Of a DNA stretch of 48,817 bases, positions 34,274 to 41,832 are shown one piece after another. The DNA is taken from contig NZ_BKZR01000025.1 of the NCBI RefSeq assembly GCF_008974225.1, positions 1 to 48,817 of the forward strand, written 5' to 3'. Below the pieces are notes generated by a model. That model worked only from the letters and a program-made list of their open reading frames with translations. It was not told the origin of the DNA and did no database searches. This DNA comes from Weizmannia acidilactici. GTDB lineage: Bacteria; Bacillota; Bacilli; Bacillales; Bacillaceae_C. The position numbers and the translations under genes are program-made. Numbering within the stretch: the stretch's first letter is position 1; every line of letters begins with the position of its first letter.

Positions 34274-35122
34274 GTGGATTCATTATTGGATAGAATTCAG
34301 AAGGAGCTGCATCATTTGACCTGTGCCGAAAAGAAAGTCGGCGCTTATATTGTGCAACATCCGGAAATGGTTCCGAATATGACCACCAAAGATTTGTCGG
34401 AAAAAACCGGGGTAAGCGAGTCGACTGTTGTGAGATTTTGCAAATCCATTGGTGTGGCAAGCTTTAAGGCGTTTAAACTGGAACTCGTGAAGAACTTAAC
34501 GTTGTCGGAAATCAATATGACCGATTTTTCCATTTTACAGCAAAAAGATTCCCCGTATGATTTATTCCAGAAAGTTACTTACGGCAATAAAAAAGCCATT
34601 GAATCGTGCATTTCGACACTTGACAGGAGGGAGCTGGAAAAAGCCGCGGATGTAATGGAGAAGGCGGGAAAAGTGGTGTTTTGTGGCGTCGGTGGGTCCG
34701 TGACGGCCGCAGTGGATGCCCATTATAAATTTTCCAGGATGGGTTACCATACGATATTTTCACAAGATTTCCATTATTTGCTATCCATCATTCCATATTT
34801 AAATGAAAAGGATGTGCTTGTTGCGATCAGCATTTCCGGCAGAACAAAAGATGTGCTGGAATTGTCCGGTTTTGCAAAAAGGAAAGGGGCAAAAATCATT
34901 GCGATTACGAATATGGAAAAATCCCCCCTCTATAAAGAAGCCGATATTAAGCTGTGCACGCCGGTCGCTGAGCAGGATTTCCGGATTGGGACGACTTCTT
35001 CCAGAATGGCGCAGCTGAATATTATAGATGCCCTTTATTTAAGTGTTTTTCAGCGGAGGGGCGAAAAAATTCTGGAATACTATTATGAAGCGAGAAACGA
35101 ATATATCAAACTGCGCAGGTGA
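34274..35122 (+). CDS. MurR/RpiR family transcriptional regulator
   Basis: 282 residues: an N-terminal RpiR helix-turn-helix domain (about 1-75, VSESTVVRFCKSIGVASFKAFKLELVK in part) and a C-terminal SIS sugar-phosphate-binding domain (about 125-265, GVGGSVTAAVDAHYKFSRMG, ISISGRTKDVLE). GTG at 34274 after TGGAGGAAAA. RpiR proteins sense sugar phosphates. The gene downstream is an alkaline phosphatase rather than a sugar pathway, so the target is unclear. Confidence 0.88.
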   Translation: MDSLLDRIQKELHHLTCAEKKVGAYIVQHPEMVPNMTTKDLSEKTGVSESTVVRFCKSIGVASFKAFKLELVKNLTLSEINMTDFSILQQKDSPYDLFQKVTYGNKKAIESCISTLDRRELEKAADVMEKAGKVVFCGVGGSVTAAVDAHYKFSRMGYHTIFSQDFHYLLSIIPYLNEKDVLVAISISGRTKDVLELSGFAKRKGAKIIAITNMEKSPLYKEADIKLCTPVAEQDFRIGTTSSRMAQLNIIDALYLSVFQRRGEKILEYYYEARNEYIKLRR

Positions 35123-35153
35123 ACATTGCTTTGTAAACCTAATATTTATATTT

Positions 35154-35200
35154 CTTTTACAATTCCAACATACTTCCTTTAAACTCTTTTTTTACAATCA
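35154..35200 (+). promoter_or_regulatory. TTTACA-type repeats upstream of the alkaline phosphatase
   Basis: TTTACA (35156-35161), TTTAAA (35178-35183) and TTTACA (35191-35196) lie in front of the phosphatase gene. The first two are 22 bp apart, as PhoP-box repeats (11-bp period) would be; the third is out of register by 2 bp. A weak candidate for PhoP control. Confidence 0.35.
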
Positions 35201-35239
35201 TTCGTGTAATGAGAAATCAAGGGAAGGGGAGGAAGCGAG

Positions 35240-36517
35240 TTGGAAAAGGGCAAAAGAAACGGTTTGGTGAAAGCGGCAATGGCATTGACGACTATTGCGG
35301 CATTGGGGGTGTCCGGCATCGCAAGTGCAAAATCTTATCAGCCTTCACAACACATGCACACCCCATCGCACGAAAAGGCGAAAAGCGTCATCCTGTTTGT
35401 CGGGGACGGCATGGGGGCCGTGCAGCGGGATGCCATCCGGCTGGCAACGGTCGGCTTAAACGGGGACCTTGAAATGAATAAAATGCCGTATGCGGGGATT
35501 GTACATACAAGCTCAACGTCAACTGTGACCGATTCGGCAGCCGCCGCAACAGCCATGGCATCGGGTGTCAAAACGTATAACGGGGCCATCGGGATGGATG
35601 CCAATAAAGTAAGCAAAAAGACAGTTTTGGAAGAAGCGGAAGAAGCCGGCAAGTCAACCGGCCTTGTAACGACCAGCCAGATTACGGACGCAACGCCGGC
35701 AGCATTCGGCGCCCATGTTGCAAACCGCTCCGAGCAGAGCAAAATCGCGAAGCAGTATTTGGAAAACAGCAAGGTGGACGTCCTGCTTGGGGGCGGGGAA
35801 GATTACTGGTATCCTGCCGGCAATGCAGGCGCATACGAAGACCATCCGGCAAAAGATCCGTCAGAGGCAAGTAAGGGGACGGAAGGTAATCTAGTGGAGG
35901 AAGCAAAAAAACGCGGCTACCAATATGTAATGAACGCTTCCGGGCTGCAAAAAGCAAACGGGAATAAGCTTTTGGGCCTGTTTGCCAATGAAGAAATGTT
36001 TGAGCAGCGCCCTGAAGGGGACGGCGACCAGTATGACCCGGTTGTTTCGCTTCCAACGATGGTCGAAAAAGCGATCGGCACACTGTCGAAAAATAAAAAA
36101 GGTTTCTTTCTGATGGTGGAAGAAGAAGCGATCGATGAAATGGCCCATGAAAACAACGCAACCCAGCTGATCAAAGCGGGGCAGCAATTGGATAACGCGG
36201 TAGATGTGGCAAAAGATTACGCGAAAAAACACCCTGACACTTTAGTGCTTGTGCTGGCCGACCATGATTGCGGCGGGATGGCGATTGAGGGCGTAGATAA
36301 CAGCGATGAATCCGGTGACGGCATTTCAAAAGAAGATGGCCCGTTCCAGGTAGCCGGTTCCGACCAGCAATTTATGGTGGACTGGACAACATCCGGCCAT
36401 ACGGCAGCCGACATTCCTTTGACGGCTATGGGCCGCGGGGCTTCCTTGTTTGAAGGGACCTATGAGAATACGTATATCCATGATGCTTTGTTAAAAGCAA
36501 TGGGTTTGGGAAAATAA
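35240..36517 (+). CDS. Secreted alkaline phosphatase
   Basis: 425 residues. A Sec signal peptide (basic EKGKRNG, hydrophobic core to about 25, cleavage after GIASA near residue 30) precedes the enzyme. Metal ligand Asp56 is in LFVGDGMG, the nucleophile Ser99 in VTDSAAAATAMASG, and further metal ligands are in VLADHDCGGMAIEG and SGHTAADIPL. It releases phosphate from esters outside the cell. TTG start at 35240, seven bases after GGGGAGG. Similar in type to PhoA/PhoB of Bacillus; I do not assign which. Possible PhoP-box-like repeats lie upstream. Confidence 0.9.
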   Translation: MEKGKRNGLVKAAMALTTIAALGVSGIASAKSYQPSQHMHTPSHEKAKSVILFVGDGMGAVQRDAIRLATVGLNGDLEMNKMPYAGIVHTSSTSTVTDSAAAATAMASGVKTYNGAIGMDANKVSKKTVLEEAEEAGKSTGLVTTSQITDATPAAFGAHVANRSEQSKIAKQYLENSKVDVLLGGGEDYWYPAGNAGAYEDHPAKDPSEASKGTEGNLVEEAKKRGYQYVMNASGLQKANGNKLLGLFANEEMFEQRPEGDGDQYDPVVSLPTMVEKAIGTLSKNKKGFFLMVEEEAIDEMAHENNATQLIKAGQQLDNAVDVAKDYAKKHPDTLVLVLADHDCGGMAIEGVDNSDESGDGISKEDGPFQVAGSDQQFMVDWTTSGHTAADIPLTAMGRGASLFEGTYENTYIHDALLKAMGLGK

Positions 36518-36529
36518 ATTCTAAAAAAA

Positions 36530-36564
36530 TGTGCCGGGCCGTGCAAGTTTTGAAGGCCCGGTTT
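36530..36564 (+). terminator. Terminator of the alkaline phosphatase gene
   Basis: GCCGGGCC/GGCCCGG(T) stem with a 14-base loop followed by a T-rich tract. Confidence 0.8.
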
Positions 36565-36663
36565 CCGTTTTCGGACATGCCCGCCGTTACTGCGCCCAAA
36601 AAATCTGATATAATAAAGGCAAGTTTTGCTTGAGGACTGGTGCTATTGGAGGGGGAAGGCAGC

Positions 36664-37530
36664 ATGATCGAATGCATCGCATCCGATATGGATGGAACGT
36701 TGTTAAATTCTAAACAGGAAGTCAGCCCGGCAAATGCCGAAGCGATCAAACTGGCGCAAAAAAAGGGCATCCATTTTGTCGTTACGACCGGGCGTTCTTA
36801 TGAAGAAGCAAGGCTGGTGCTGGATCCGGCCGGCATTGATTGTACAGTGATCGGATTAAACGGGGCGGAAGTAAGGGATGAGGAAGGAAGACTGCTCAAA
36901 ACAAGTGTCCTCAATCCAAAAACGGCTGCCCGGATTGCAACCGTATTCGACAATCTCGGCATTTATTATGAATTTTTTACAAATGAAGGCACTTTTACCG
37001 AAGATTACGAGGAAAACATGGATATGCTTGTCGATCTGTTCCATTCCGCCAATCCGGAAGTGCCGGTCGAAGAAGTGCGCGCCCATATCCAACAGCGCGG
37101 CATTCGGCGCTACATCCATAATAAGGGCGAAACAAGGGATATTTTCCACAACCCGTCCATTCTCTTTTATAAAATCTTGGCGTTTAATGAAGACGAACAC
37201 CGGCTGCGGAAAATCGGAAAAAGCCTGGAAAAGGACTTCCCGGATATTAAAGTCACTTCGTCGGGTTTCCGGAATATAGAAGTGAACCATGTTTCAGCCC
37301 AAAAAGGAATTGCGTTGGAGGAGTATGTGAAAAAACACGGGCTGTCCATGAAAAAAACAATGGCGATCGGCGATAATTTAAATGATATCTCGATGCTAGA
37401 ACGGGTCGGATATCCTTTTGCAATGGGAAATGCCGAAAAAGAAGTGCTGGAACTTTGCCGCTACCGGACGGAAAGGAATGATGACGACGGCGTGGCAAAG
37501 GCCATATACAGGGTGCTCGAGATGCCGTGA
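36664..37530 (+). CDS. Cof-type HAD hydrolase (sugar-phosphatase-like)
   Basis: 288 residues of the Cof/YbjI group of HAD phosphatases. Motif I SDMDGTLLNS (nucleophile and acid Asp), motif II TTGRSYEEA, Lys in the cap-following region, and motif III AIGDNLNDISML are present. Substrate probably a phosphorylated sugar or cofactor (flavin or PLP). ATG at 36664 after TTGGAGGGGGAAGG; an earlier in-frame start before this site is rejected. A GTGAATTTCGCGACCATCA stretch after the stop (37528) matches the inner arm of the 233-bp element. Confidence 0.85.
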   Translation: MIECIASDMDGTLLNSKQEVSPANAEAIKLAQKKGIHFVVTTGRSYEEARLVLDPAGIDCTVIGLNGAEVRDEEGRLLKTSVLNPKTAARIATVFDNLGIYYEFFTNEGTFTEDYEENMDMLVDLFHSANPEVPVEEVRAHIQQRGIRRYIHNKGETRDIFHNPSILFYKILAFNEDEHRLRKIGKSLEKDFPDIKVTSSGFRNIEVNHVSAQKGIALEEYVKKHGLSMKKTMAIGDNLNDISMLERVGYPFAMGNAEKEVLELCRYRTERNDDDGVAKAIYRVLEMP

Positions 37531-37546
37531 ATTTCGCGACCATCAG
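37528..37546 (+). repeat. Solo arm of the MITE-like element
   Basis: GTGAATTTCGCGACCATCA resembles the right inner arm GTGAATTTTGCGATCAT (21337-21353), differing at two positions over the shared 17. It overlaps the stop codon of the HAD gene. Confidence 0.35.
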
Positions 37547-37551
37547 AGCAA

Positions 37552-37597
37552 CAAAAACCCCGCCGGGAAAAATGAATTTCTCAACGGGGTTTTTTAT
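37552..37597. terminator. Bidirectional terminator between HAD and bshB2
   Basis: AAAACCCCG/CGGGGTTTT perfect 9-bp stem with A and T tracts on the outer sides; serves both convergent genes. Confidence 0.8.
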
Positions 37598-37603
37598 TGA
37601 CCT

Positions 37604-38287
37604 TTATTCGACCCGGTCATTGTCCCAGTCATACGTCCAAAAGTGTTCGTAATGGAGCCAGCGGAGCGTTTCCGGGTCTTTTCGTTTCAGTTTTTCTTCC
37701 CGTTCCCTCATCATCCAGCCGGTTTGGGAGAGGTGGGCTTTCATGGCTCCAAGTTTTTGCTCGGATGCACCGCTTACATCATTGACGATATCCGGTTTTC
37801 CGATTTCTGCCTCATGGTTTTTCGAAAATGCGACGCAGTGGAGTTTCGGGCGTTTTTCGTCCGGGATCTGCCTGAGTGCGCGGACAACGGCCCTTCCTGT
37901 TGCTTCATGGTCGGGATGGACGGAGTAGCCGGGATAGAATGTAATCACAAGTGATGGATTCAATTCATTGACGAGGTTCAGCACCATTTTTACCATTTTC
38001 TCATCATCTTCAAATTCCACCGTTTTATCGCGCAGCCCCATCATGCGTAAGTCCTTGATCCCCATGATTTCCGCCGCTTTTTGCAATTCTTTTTTGCGGA
38101 TATGCGGGAGCGATTCTCTTGTGGCAAAAGGGGGGTACCCAAGGTTTCTCGCCATTTCCCCGAGCGTCAGGCAGGCATACGTGACCGGCGTGCCGTTTTT
38201 GACATGGGTTGCAATCGTTCCAGAAACGCCGAATGCCTCGTCATCCGGGTGTGGGAAAATCACCAGAACATGGCGCTCTTTTTCCAT
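37604..38287 (-). CDS. bshB2: Bacillithiol biosynthesis deacetylase BshB2
   Basis: 227-residue PIG-L/LmbE-type zinc deacetylase. Zinc and base motif PHPDDEAFG (about 12-20) and the later HPDHE ligand motif are present. It removes acetate from GlcNAc-malate to give GlcN-malate, the second step of bacillithiol synthesis, or acts on conjugates. ATG at 38287, nine bases after AAGGAG; the first ATGs are too near the site. It follows yojF by 13 bases, the same pair as yojF-yojG of B. subtilis. Confidence 0.9.
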   Translation of the reverse strand: MEKERHVLVIFPHPDDEAFGVSGTIATHVKNGTPVTYACLTLGEMARNLGYPPFATRESLPHIRKKELQKAAEIMGIKDLRMMGLRDKTVEFEDDEKMVKMVLNLVNELNPSLVITFYPGYSVHPDHEATGRAVVRALRQIPDEKRPKLHCVAFSKNHEAEIGKPDIVNDVSGASEQKLGAMKAHLSQTGWMMREREEKLKRKDPETLRWLHYEHFWTYDWDNDRVE

Positions 38288-38300
38288 TTCTTTCATCTCC

Positions 38301-38648
38301 TTATTCAAAAGGTGTTTTGCTCAATTCAAGTGCAACCGCAAGTTTTCCGTCATAACCATGGCCGGCAAACAGCAGGCGGCCGAACTCGTCTTTTTCAAAA
38401 TGCGTCAAGCCTTCAGCGTAGACCCAGCCGATTTTCATTTTCAATCCGATCCGGTAAGGGCCATCTCCGGCAATTTTTCCGTGTTCGTATGAAATTTGCG
38501 CATTGCGGATGTAGGCGCCGGCGGAAAAAAAAGACTCATTGACATGGGAGGCATAGGCGCCGTTTGTCGTTTCCAAATGGATATACAGCGGCTGATTGGC
38601 AAATTCATTGAGCCATTTTTGTGCTTCATGCGTACGTATCGGTTCCAT
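38301..38648 (-). CDS. yojF: YojF family protein (DUF1806)
   Basis: 115 residues of DUF1806. ATG at 38648 after AAAAGGAGGAAG; the open frame before it lacks a ribosome site. The Trp/Tyr-rich middle (GPYRIGLKMKIGWVYAEGLTHF) fits the family. No known function, but it always sits next to bshB2 in Bacillus, which suggests a link to bacillithiol metabolism. Confidence 0.88.
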   Translation of the reverse strand: MEPIRTHEAQKWLNEFANQPLYIHLETTNGAYASHVNESFFSAGAYIRNAQISYEHGKIAGDGPYRIGLKMKIGWVYAEGLTHFEKDEFGRLLFAGHGYDGKLAVALELSKTPFE

Positions 38649-38720
38649 CGTCTTCCTCCTTTTTTCTGTCCGCCAATCGTTTCTTTTCAATTATAGCAAA
38701 TCGGCGGGGCGTCCGGTCAA

Positions 38721-38768
38721 AATAAAAACCGGCTCCTCCGTGAAGATTTTTGCCGGAGGGGCCGGTTA
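38721..38768 (-). terminator. Terminator of pdxK
   Basis: Stem AACCGGCTCCTCCG/CGGAGGGGCCGGTT with a 13-base loop; on the minus strand it ends in a T-rich tract. Confidence 0.85.
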
Positions 38769-38776
38769 TTAGAGGT

Positions 38777-39595
38777 TTATGCATTGGAATGCGAAAAACG
38801 GGTGTACGCGCCGTGCATGACAGGGCCGACATATTCGTTCAGCTTAAAGCCGTGCTCGATTGCCATGTGGACGAATTCTTTCGCCACTTTTACAGCACCC
38901 GGAACAGTATTGCCTTTTGCCAATTCAGCCGTAATGGCCGCGGCAAACGTGCAGCCTGCGCCATGGTTGTAAGTCGTGTCCACTTTCGGCGATTCAAGGA
39001 TTTCGAAATCTTTTCCGTCATAGAACAAATCGACGGCATTTTCCGTATCAAGCCCTTTTCCGCCTTTAATGACAACATTTTTTGCGCCCAGTTCATGGAT
39101 TTTTACCGCTGCTTCTTTCATATCGTCAACGGTTTTAATCGGGCCCGTTTTTGCCAACTGCCAGGCCTCGAACAAGTTCGGGGTTGTGATCGTTGCACGT
39201 GGCAAAAGCAATTCGCGTATCGCTTCCGTATTTTCCGGCTGCAGAACCTCGTCTTCGCCTTTACAAACCATGACAGGGTCAATGACCACTTTTTCCAAAT
39301 GGTATTCATCTATTTTACGGGCTGCCAGTTCAATAATGTCTACAGAACCGAGCATGCCGGTTTTCATTGCGTCAATTCCGACAGAAAGGATCGTTTCGAG
39401 CTGCGGTTCGACAATTTTCACATCGATTGGGAACACATTATGGTGCCATCCGTTTTTCGGATCCATCGTGACGATGGAAGTAATGGCGGACATGCCGTAA
39501 ACGCCCAGTTCCTGGAATGTTTTTAAATCCGCCTGAAGCCCGGCACCACCGCTGGAATCAGAACCGGCGAGCGTAAAAGTTTTCTTTAAACCCAT
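38777..39595 (-). CDS. pdxK: Pyridoxal/hydroxymethylpyrimidine kinase PdxK
   Basis: 272-residue ribokinase-fold kinase. LAGSDSSGGAGLQADLKTF at the start, PVMVCKGEDEVL, VITPNLFEA-like TTPNLFEAWQLA and NHGAGCTFAAAITAELAKG (catalytic Asp replaced by Cys in HGAGC, a hallmark of the Bacillus PdxK group, shown in part) are seen. It phosphorylates pyridoxal and related pyrimidines. The C-terminus YVGPVMHGA fits. ATG at 39595; AAGGAG lies 12 bases upstream, so the GTG at 39598 is also possible. Single gene next to the decayed stress gene and ung. Confidence 0.9.
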   Translation of the reverse strand: MGLKKTFTLAGSDSSGGAGLQADLKTFQELGVYGMSAITSIVTMDPKNGWHHNVFPIDVKIVEPQLETILSVGIDAMKTGMLGSVDIIELAARKIDEYHLEKVVIDPVMVCKGEDEVLQPENTEAIRELLLPRATITTPNLFEAWQLAKTGPIKTVDDMKEAAVKIHELGAKNVVIKGGKGLDTENAVDLFYDGKDFEILESPKVDTTYNHGAGCTFAAAITAELAKGNTVPGAVKVAKEFVHMAIEHGFKLNEYVGPVMHGAYTRFSHSNA

Positions 39596-39714
39596 CACGC
39601 ACCCATCTCCTTTTTTCAATATAGCTTCACACTATTTTAGGATATAATACTGCCCGGAAAAAAACAAATATGGGGGACGGGGGGATGAATAGGTAAAAAA
39701 TGTGCCTGCTGCTA

Positions 39715-40080
39715 AACTTCAGCCGGCCTGCGCTGGTTAACAGAAGGCGCCCGATATCTCCCGGGTCTTCGTTTTTGTCCGCAGCAATGACGGCAACGGG
39801 ACCTGGCCCAATCCTTTTTCGTACTGTTCCATATCCGTCAGCCCGGGCACCTGCATTTTCGATCTTAATTTATCGCCGCGCTGCGGAATACATTTCCGGC
39901 CATATCGATGACGCCTTGCTCCCCCATGCCGGCCGATCCGGTTTCTGTTACATCTGCCAAATCTTTCGACCCGTTTTGTCGTGCGCGAAAATATAAAGAT
40001 GATCTTTCGAAAATCCTTCATTTTCAAACTTGGTCACAACATTCTTCCAAGCCGTTATCAACCACTTCCACTTTATACAT
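39715..40080 (-). pseudogene. Decayed YflT-domain general stress protein (GSP17M family)
   Basis: The start MYKVEVVDNGLEEC at 40080 has an AAAAGGGGG site. Then the reading frame breaks several times: FENEGFSKDHLYIFAHDKTG, SKDLADVTETGSAGMGEQGV, VFRS-GDKLRSKM and GPVAVIAADKNEDPGD lie in different frames, and in-frame stops follow each. Joined together they give the typical YflT/general stress protein 17M domain (VFRSRGDELRxKM core and YEKGLG near the end). At least three frameshifts; no functional product. A sigma-B-type promoter remains upstream. Confidence 0.75.
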
Positions 40081-40125
40081 GAACAGCCCCCTTTTATCAG
40101 GCTGTTGCAAGACTTTGTGTACTAT

Positions 40126-40151
40126 ATATCCGCTTCCGGGTGTCCCTAAAC
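40126..40151 (-). promoter_or_regulatory. Sigma-B-like promoter of the decayed stress gene
   Basis: On the minus strand GTTTAG, 14 bp, GGATAT (plus-strand positions 40151 to 40126) matches the sigma-B consensus GTTTAA-N12-14-GGGTAT with one mismatch in each hexamer. It lies 46 bp before the pseudogene start. Confidence 0.6.
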
Positions 40152-40223
40152 AAAAAAGTTTTTCGTCCGCCCACGGGGGAAACTGGTAGAATAATAGTAT
40201 GGAAAGAAAGGGGCTGTTAACGA

Positions 40224-40910
40224 GTGAAAGCTATTTTGAAAAATGACTGGGGCCCGCTTTTAAACGAAGAGTTCCAAAAACCGTATTATTTAAAATTGAG
40301 GGAATTCCTGAAAAAAGAATATGCGACAAAGCGGATCCATCCGGATATGTATGATATTTACAACGCGTTCCATTATACGCCTTACCGCGATGTCAAAGTC
40401 GTACTGCTCGGGCAGGACCCGTATCACGGCCCGAACCAGGCGCACGGGCTCAGTTTTTCCGTCAAGCCGGGCGTGGATATCCCGCCATCGCTCCAGAATA
40501 TTTTTAAAGAACTGCATGATGATTTAGGGTGTCCGATCCCGAACCATGGCTGTCTTGTCAGCTGGGCGAAGCAGGGCGTCATGCTGCTAAACACAGTGCT
40601 GACAGTGCGGGAAGGGCAGGCCCACTCACATCAGGGAATGGGCTGGGAAATCTTTACGGATGAAGTTATTAAAAAAATCAATGCAAAGGAAAAACCGGTT
40701 ATTTTTCTTTTATGGGGCAGGCCGGCACAAAGCAAAAAAGCTTTAATCGACACGAACAAACATTATGTTTTGACCGCTGCCCATCCGAGCCCATTGTCCG
40801 CAAACCGCGGTTTTTTCGGGAGCCGCCATTTTTCAAAAGTAAACCGGATTTTGCGGGATTTAGGGGAAAAAGAAATCCAATGGCAGCTGCCGGAACAGGA
40901 AAAGGCATAA
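40224..40910 (+). CDS. ung: Uracil-DNA glycosylase
   Basis: 228 residues, family 1 UDG, which removes uracil from DNA to start base-excision repair. The catalytic Asp65 is in GQDPYHGPNQ, the uracil pocket in GLSFSV and LLNTVLTV, and the catalytic His187 in HPSPLSANRGFFG. GTG at 40224 after AAAGAAAGGGG. First of the ywdG/ung cluster; the terminator after it holds a parS site. Confidence 0.96.
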   Translation: MKAILKNDWGPLLNEEFQKPYYLKLREFLKKEYATKRIHPDMYDIYNAFHYTPYRDVKVVLLGQDPYHGPNQAHGLSFSVKPGVDIPPSLQNIFKELHDDLGCPIPNHGCLVSWAKQGVMLLNTVLTVREGQAHSHQGMGWEIFTDEVIKKINAKEKPVIFLLWGRPAQSKKALIDTNKHYVLTAAHPSPLSANRGFFGSRHFSKVNRILRDLGEKEIQWQLPEQEKA

Positions 40911-40928
40911 AATACGCCGCTCCGATCA

Positions 40929-40970
40929 AAACCGACAATGTTTCACGTGGAACATTGTCGGTTTTTTGAA
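40929..40970 (+). terminator. Terminator of ung, containing parS
   Basis: ACCGACAATGTT/AACATTGTCGGT is a perfect 12-bp stem with the eight central bases of parS as loop, followed by six T. Confidence 0.92.
40939..40954. promoter_or_regulatory. parS site (ParB/Spo0J binding)
   Basis: TGTTTCACGTGGAACA is the exact reverse complement of the B. subtilis consensus parS, TGTTCCACGTGAAACA. Spo0J loads here and spreads; parS sites cluster around the origin, which agrees with the ung-gerQ-hemQ neighbourhood. It lies inside an intrinsic terminator. Confidence 0.93.
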
Positions 40971-41005
40971 ATGTTTGTACGTACGGATATATCAGATCAT
41001 CAACA

Positions 41006-41034
41006 TTGTTCGATATTATTGCCTTTGCTACAAT
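41006..41034 (+). promoter_or_regulatory. Promoter of ywdI-ywdK
   Basis: TTGTTC (41006-41011), 17 bp, TACAAT (41029-41034), about 35 bp before the ywdI ATG. Confidence 0.6.
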
Positions 41035-41066
41035 AATCCTAAAGAAAATGCGATTGAGGTGCGGAA

Positions 41067-41315
41067 ATGGCTATCACAACGAAAACGCTTTTAGCAAAAA
41101 TCGAGCAGGAACTGGCAAAGGCAAAACAGGGGGAGTCGACGAAGAAAATCAGGGAGCATGTCTATGCAATAAAAGCGTTGTGCGAAATTCTTCTGGAAAG
41201 CGGGGAGGAGGAAAAGGCCATTTCTTCTTCCGTATCCATGCCTCAAACAGCGCTGAAGACGGAGCCGCTGAAAATGGAAGATGGTGCAAATGGCGACTCT
41301 ATTTTTGATTTTTAG
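41067..41315 (+). CDS. ywdI: YwdI family protein (DUF5327)
   Basis: 82 residues. A helical N-terminal half (TKTLLAKIEQELAKAK, REHVYAIKALCEILLES) and a low-complexity tail. The order ung-ywdI-ywdK is that of B. subtilis. ATG after TTGAGGTGCGG. No function known. Confidence 0.82.
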   Translation: MAITTKTLLAKIEQELAKAKQGESTKKIREHVYAIKALCEILLESGEEEKAISSSVSMPQTALKTEPLKMEDGANGDSIFDF

Positions 41316-41372
41316 CAGGCCGTTCCGATAGAATAAGAATAAAAGATTATATATGAGCGGGAGTGCGTGAAG

Positions 41373-41744
41373 ATGAAAATATTTGTTTTGCTCGGCGCCA
41401 TCAATGCGTTTTTGTCCGTAGCATTAGGGGCATTCGGCGCCCACGGGCTTCAGGGCAGAATGGAGCAGAAATATTTGGACATTTGGGAAACCGGCGTGCG
41501 CTATGAGATGTACCATGCGCTAGGTTTAATGGCAATCGGTATTTTGTCGGGTATGATCAAATCATCGGCATTGCTGAATTGGTCCGGATGGCTGATGTTT
41601 ATCGGTATTGTCCTTTTCTCCGGCAGCCTGTATGTTTTATGTTTAACGAAAATCAATGTACTCGGTGCAATTACACCGATCGGGGGCATCGCGTTCCTCG
41701 CCGCTTGGGTACTGCTCGGGACGGCAGCGGTGAAATGGATGTAA
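41373..41744 (+). CDS. ywdK: DUF423 family membrane protein YwdK
   Basis: 123 residues with four membrane helices and the family start LGAINAFLSVALGAFGAHGL, plus FSGSLYVLCLT and PIGGIAFLAAW motifs. ATG at 41373, nine bases after GGGAG; a GTG at 41367 is too close to that site. Function unknown. Follows ywdI after 57 bases and is closed by a terminator. Confidence 0.85.
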   Translation: MKIFVLLGAINAFLSVALGAFGAHGLQGRMEQKYLDIWETGVRYEMYHALGLMAIGILSGMIKSSALLNWSGWLMFIGIVLFSGSLYVLCLTKINVLGAITPIGGIAFLAAWVLLGTAAVKWM

Positions 41745-41768
41745 AAGAAAGAGGCTGCCCGTAAACAA

Positions 41769-41808
41769 GAAAACCCGCCGGAATAACATCATTTTTCCGG
41801 CGGGTTTT
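41769..41808. terminator. Bidirectional terminator between ywdK and gerQ
   Basis: AAAACCCGCCGG/CCGGCGGGTTTT perfect 12-bp stem with a 15-base loop. Confidence 0.85.
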
Positions 41809-41832
41809 CCGAGTTATGGAATTTTTGTAAAG

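Noticed and set aside
39700..40189. Short plus-strand frames between pdxK and ung
   Set aside because: They are antisense to a recognisable decayed YflT-domain gene and have no ribosome sites.
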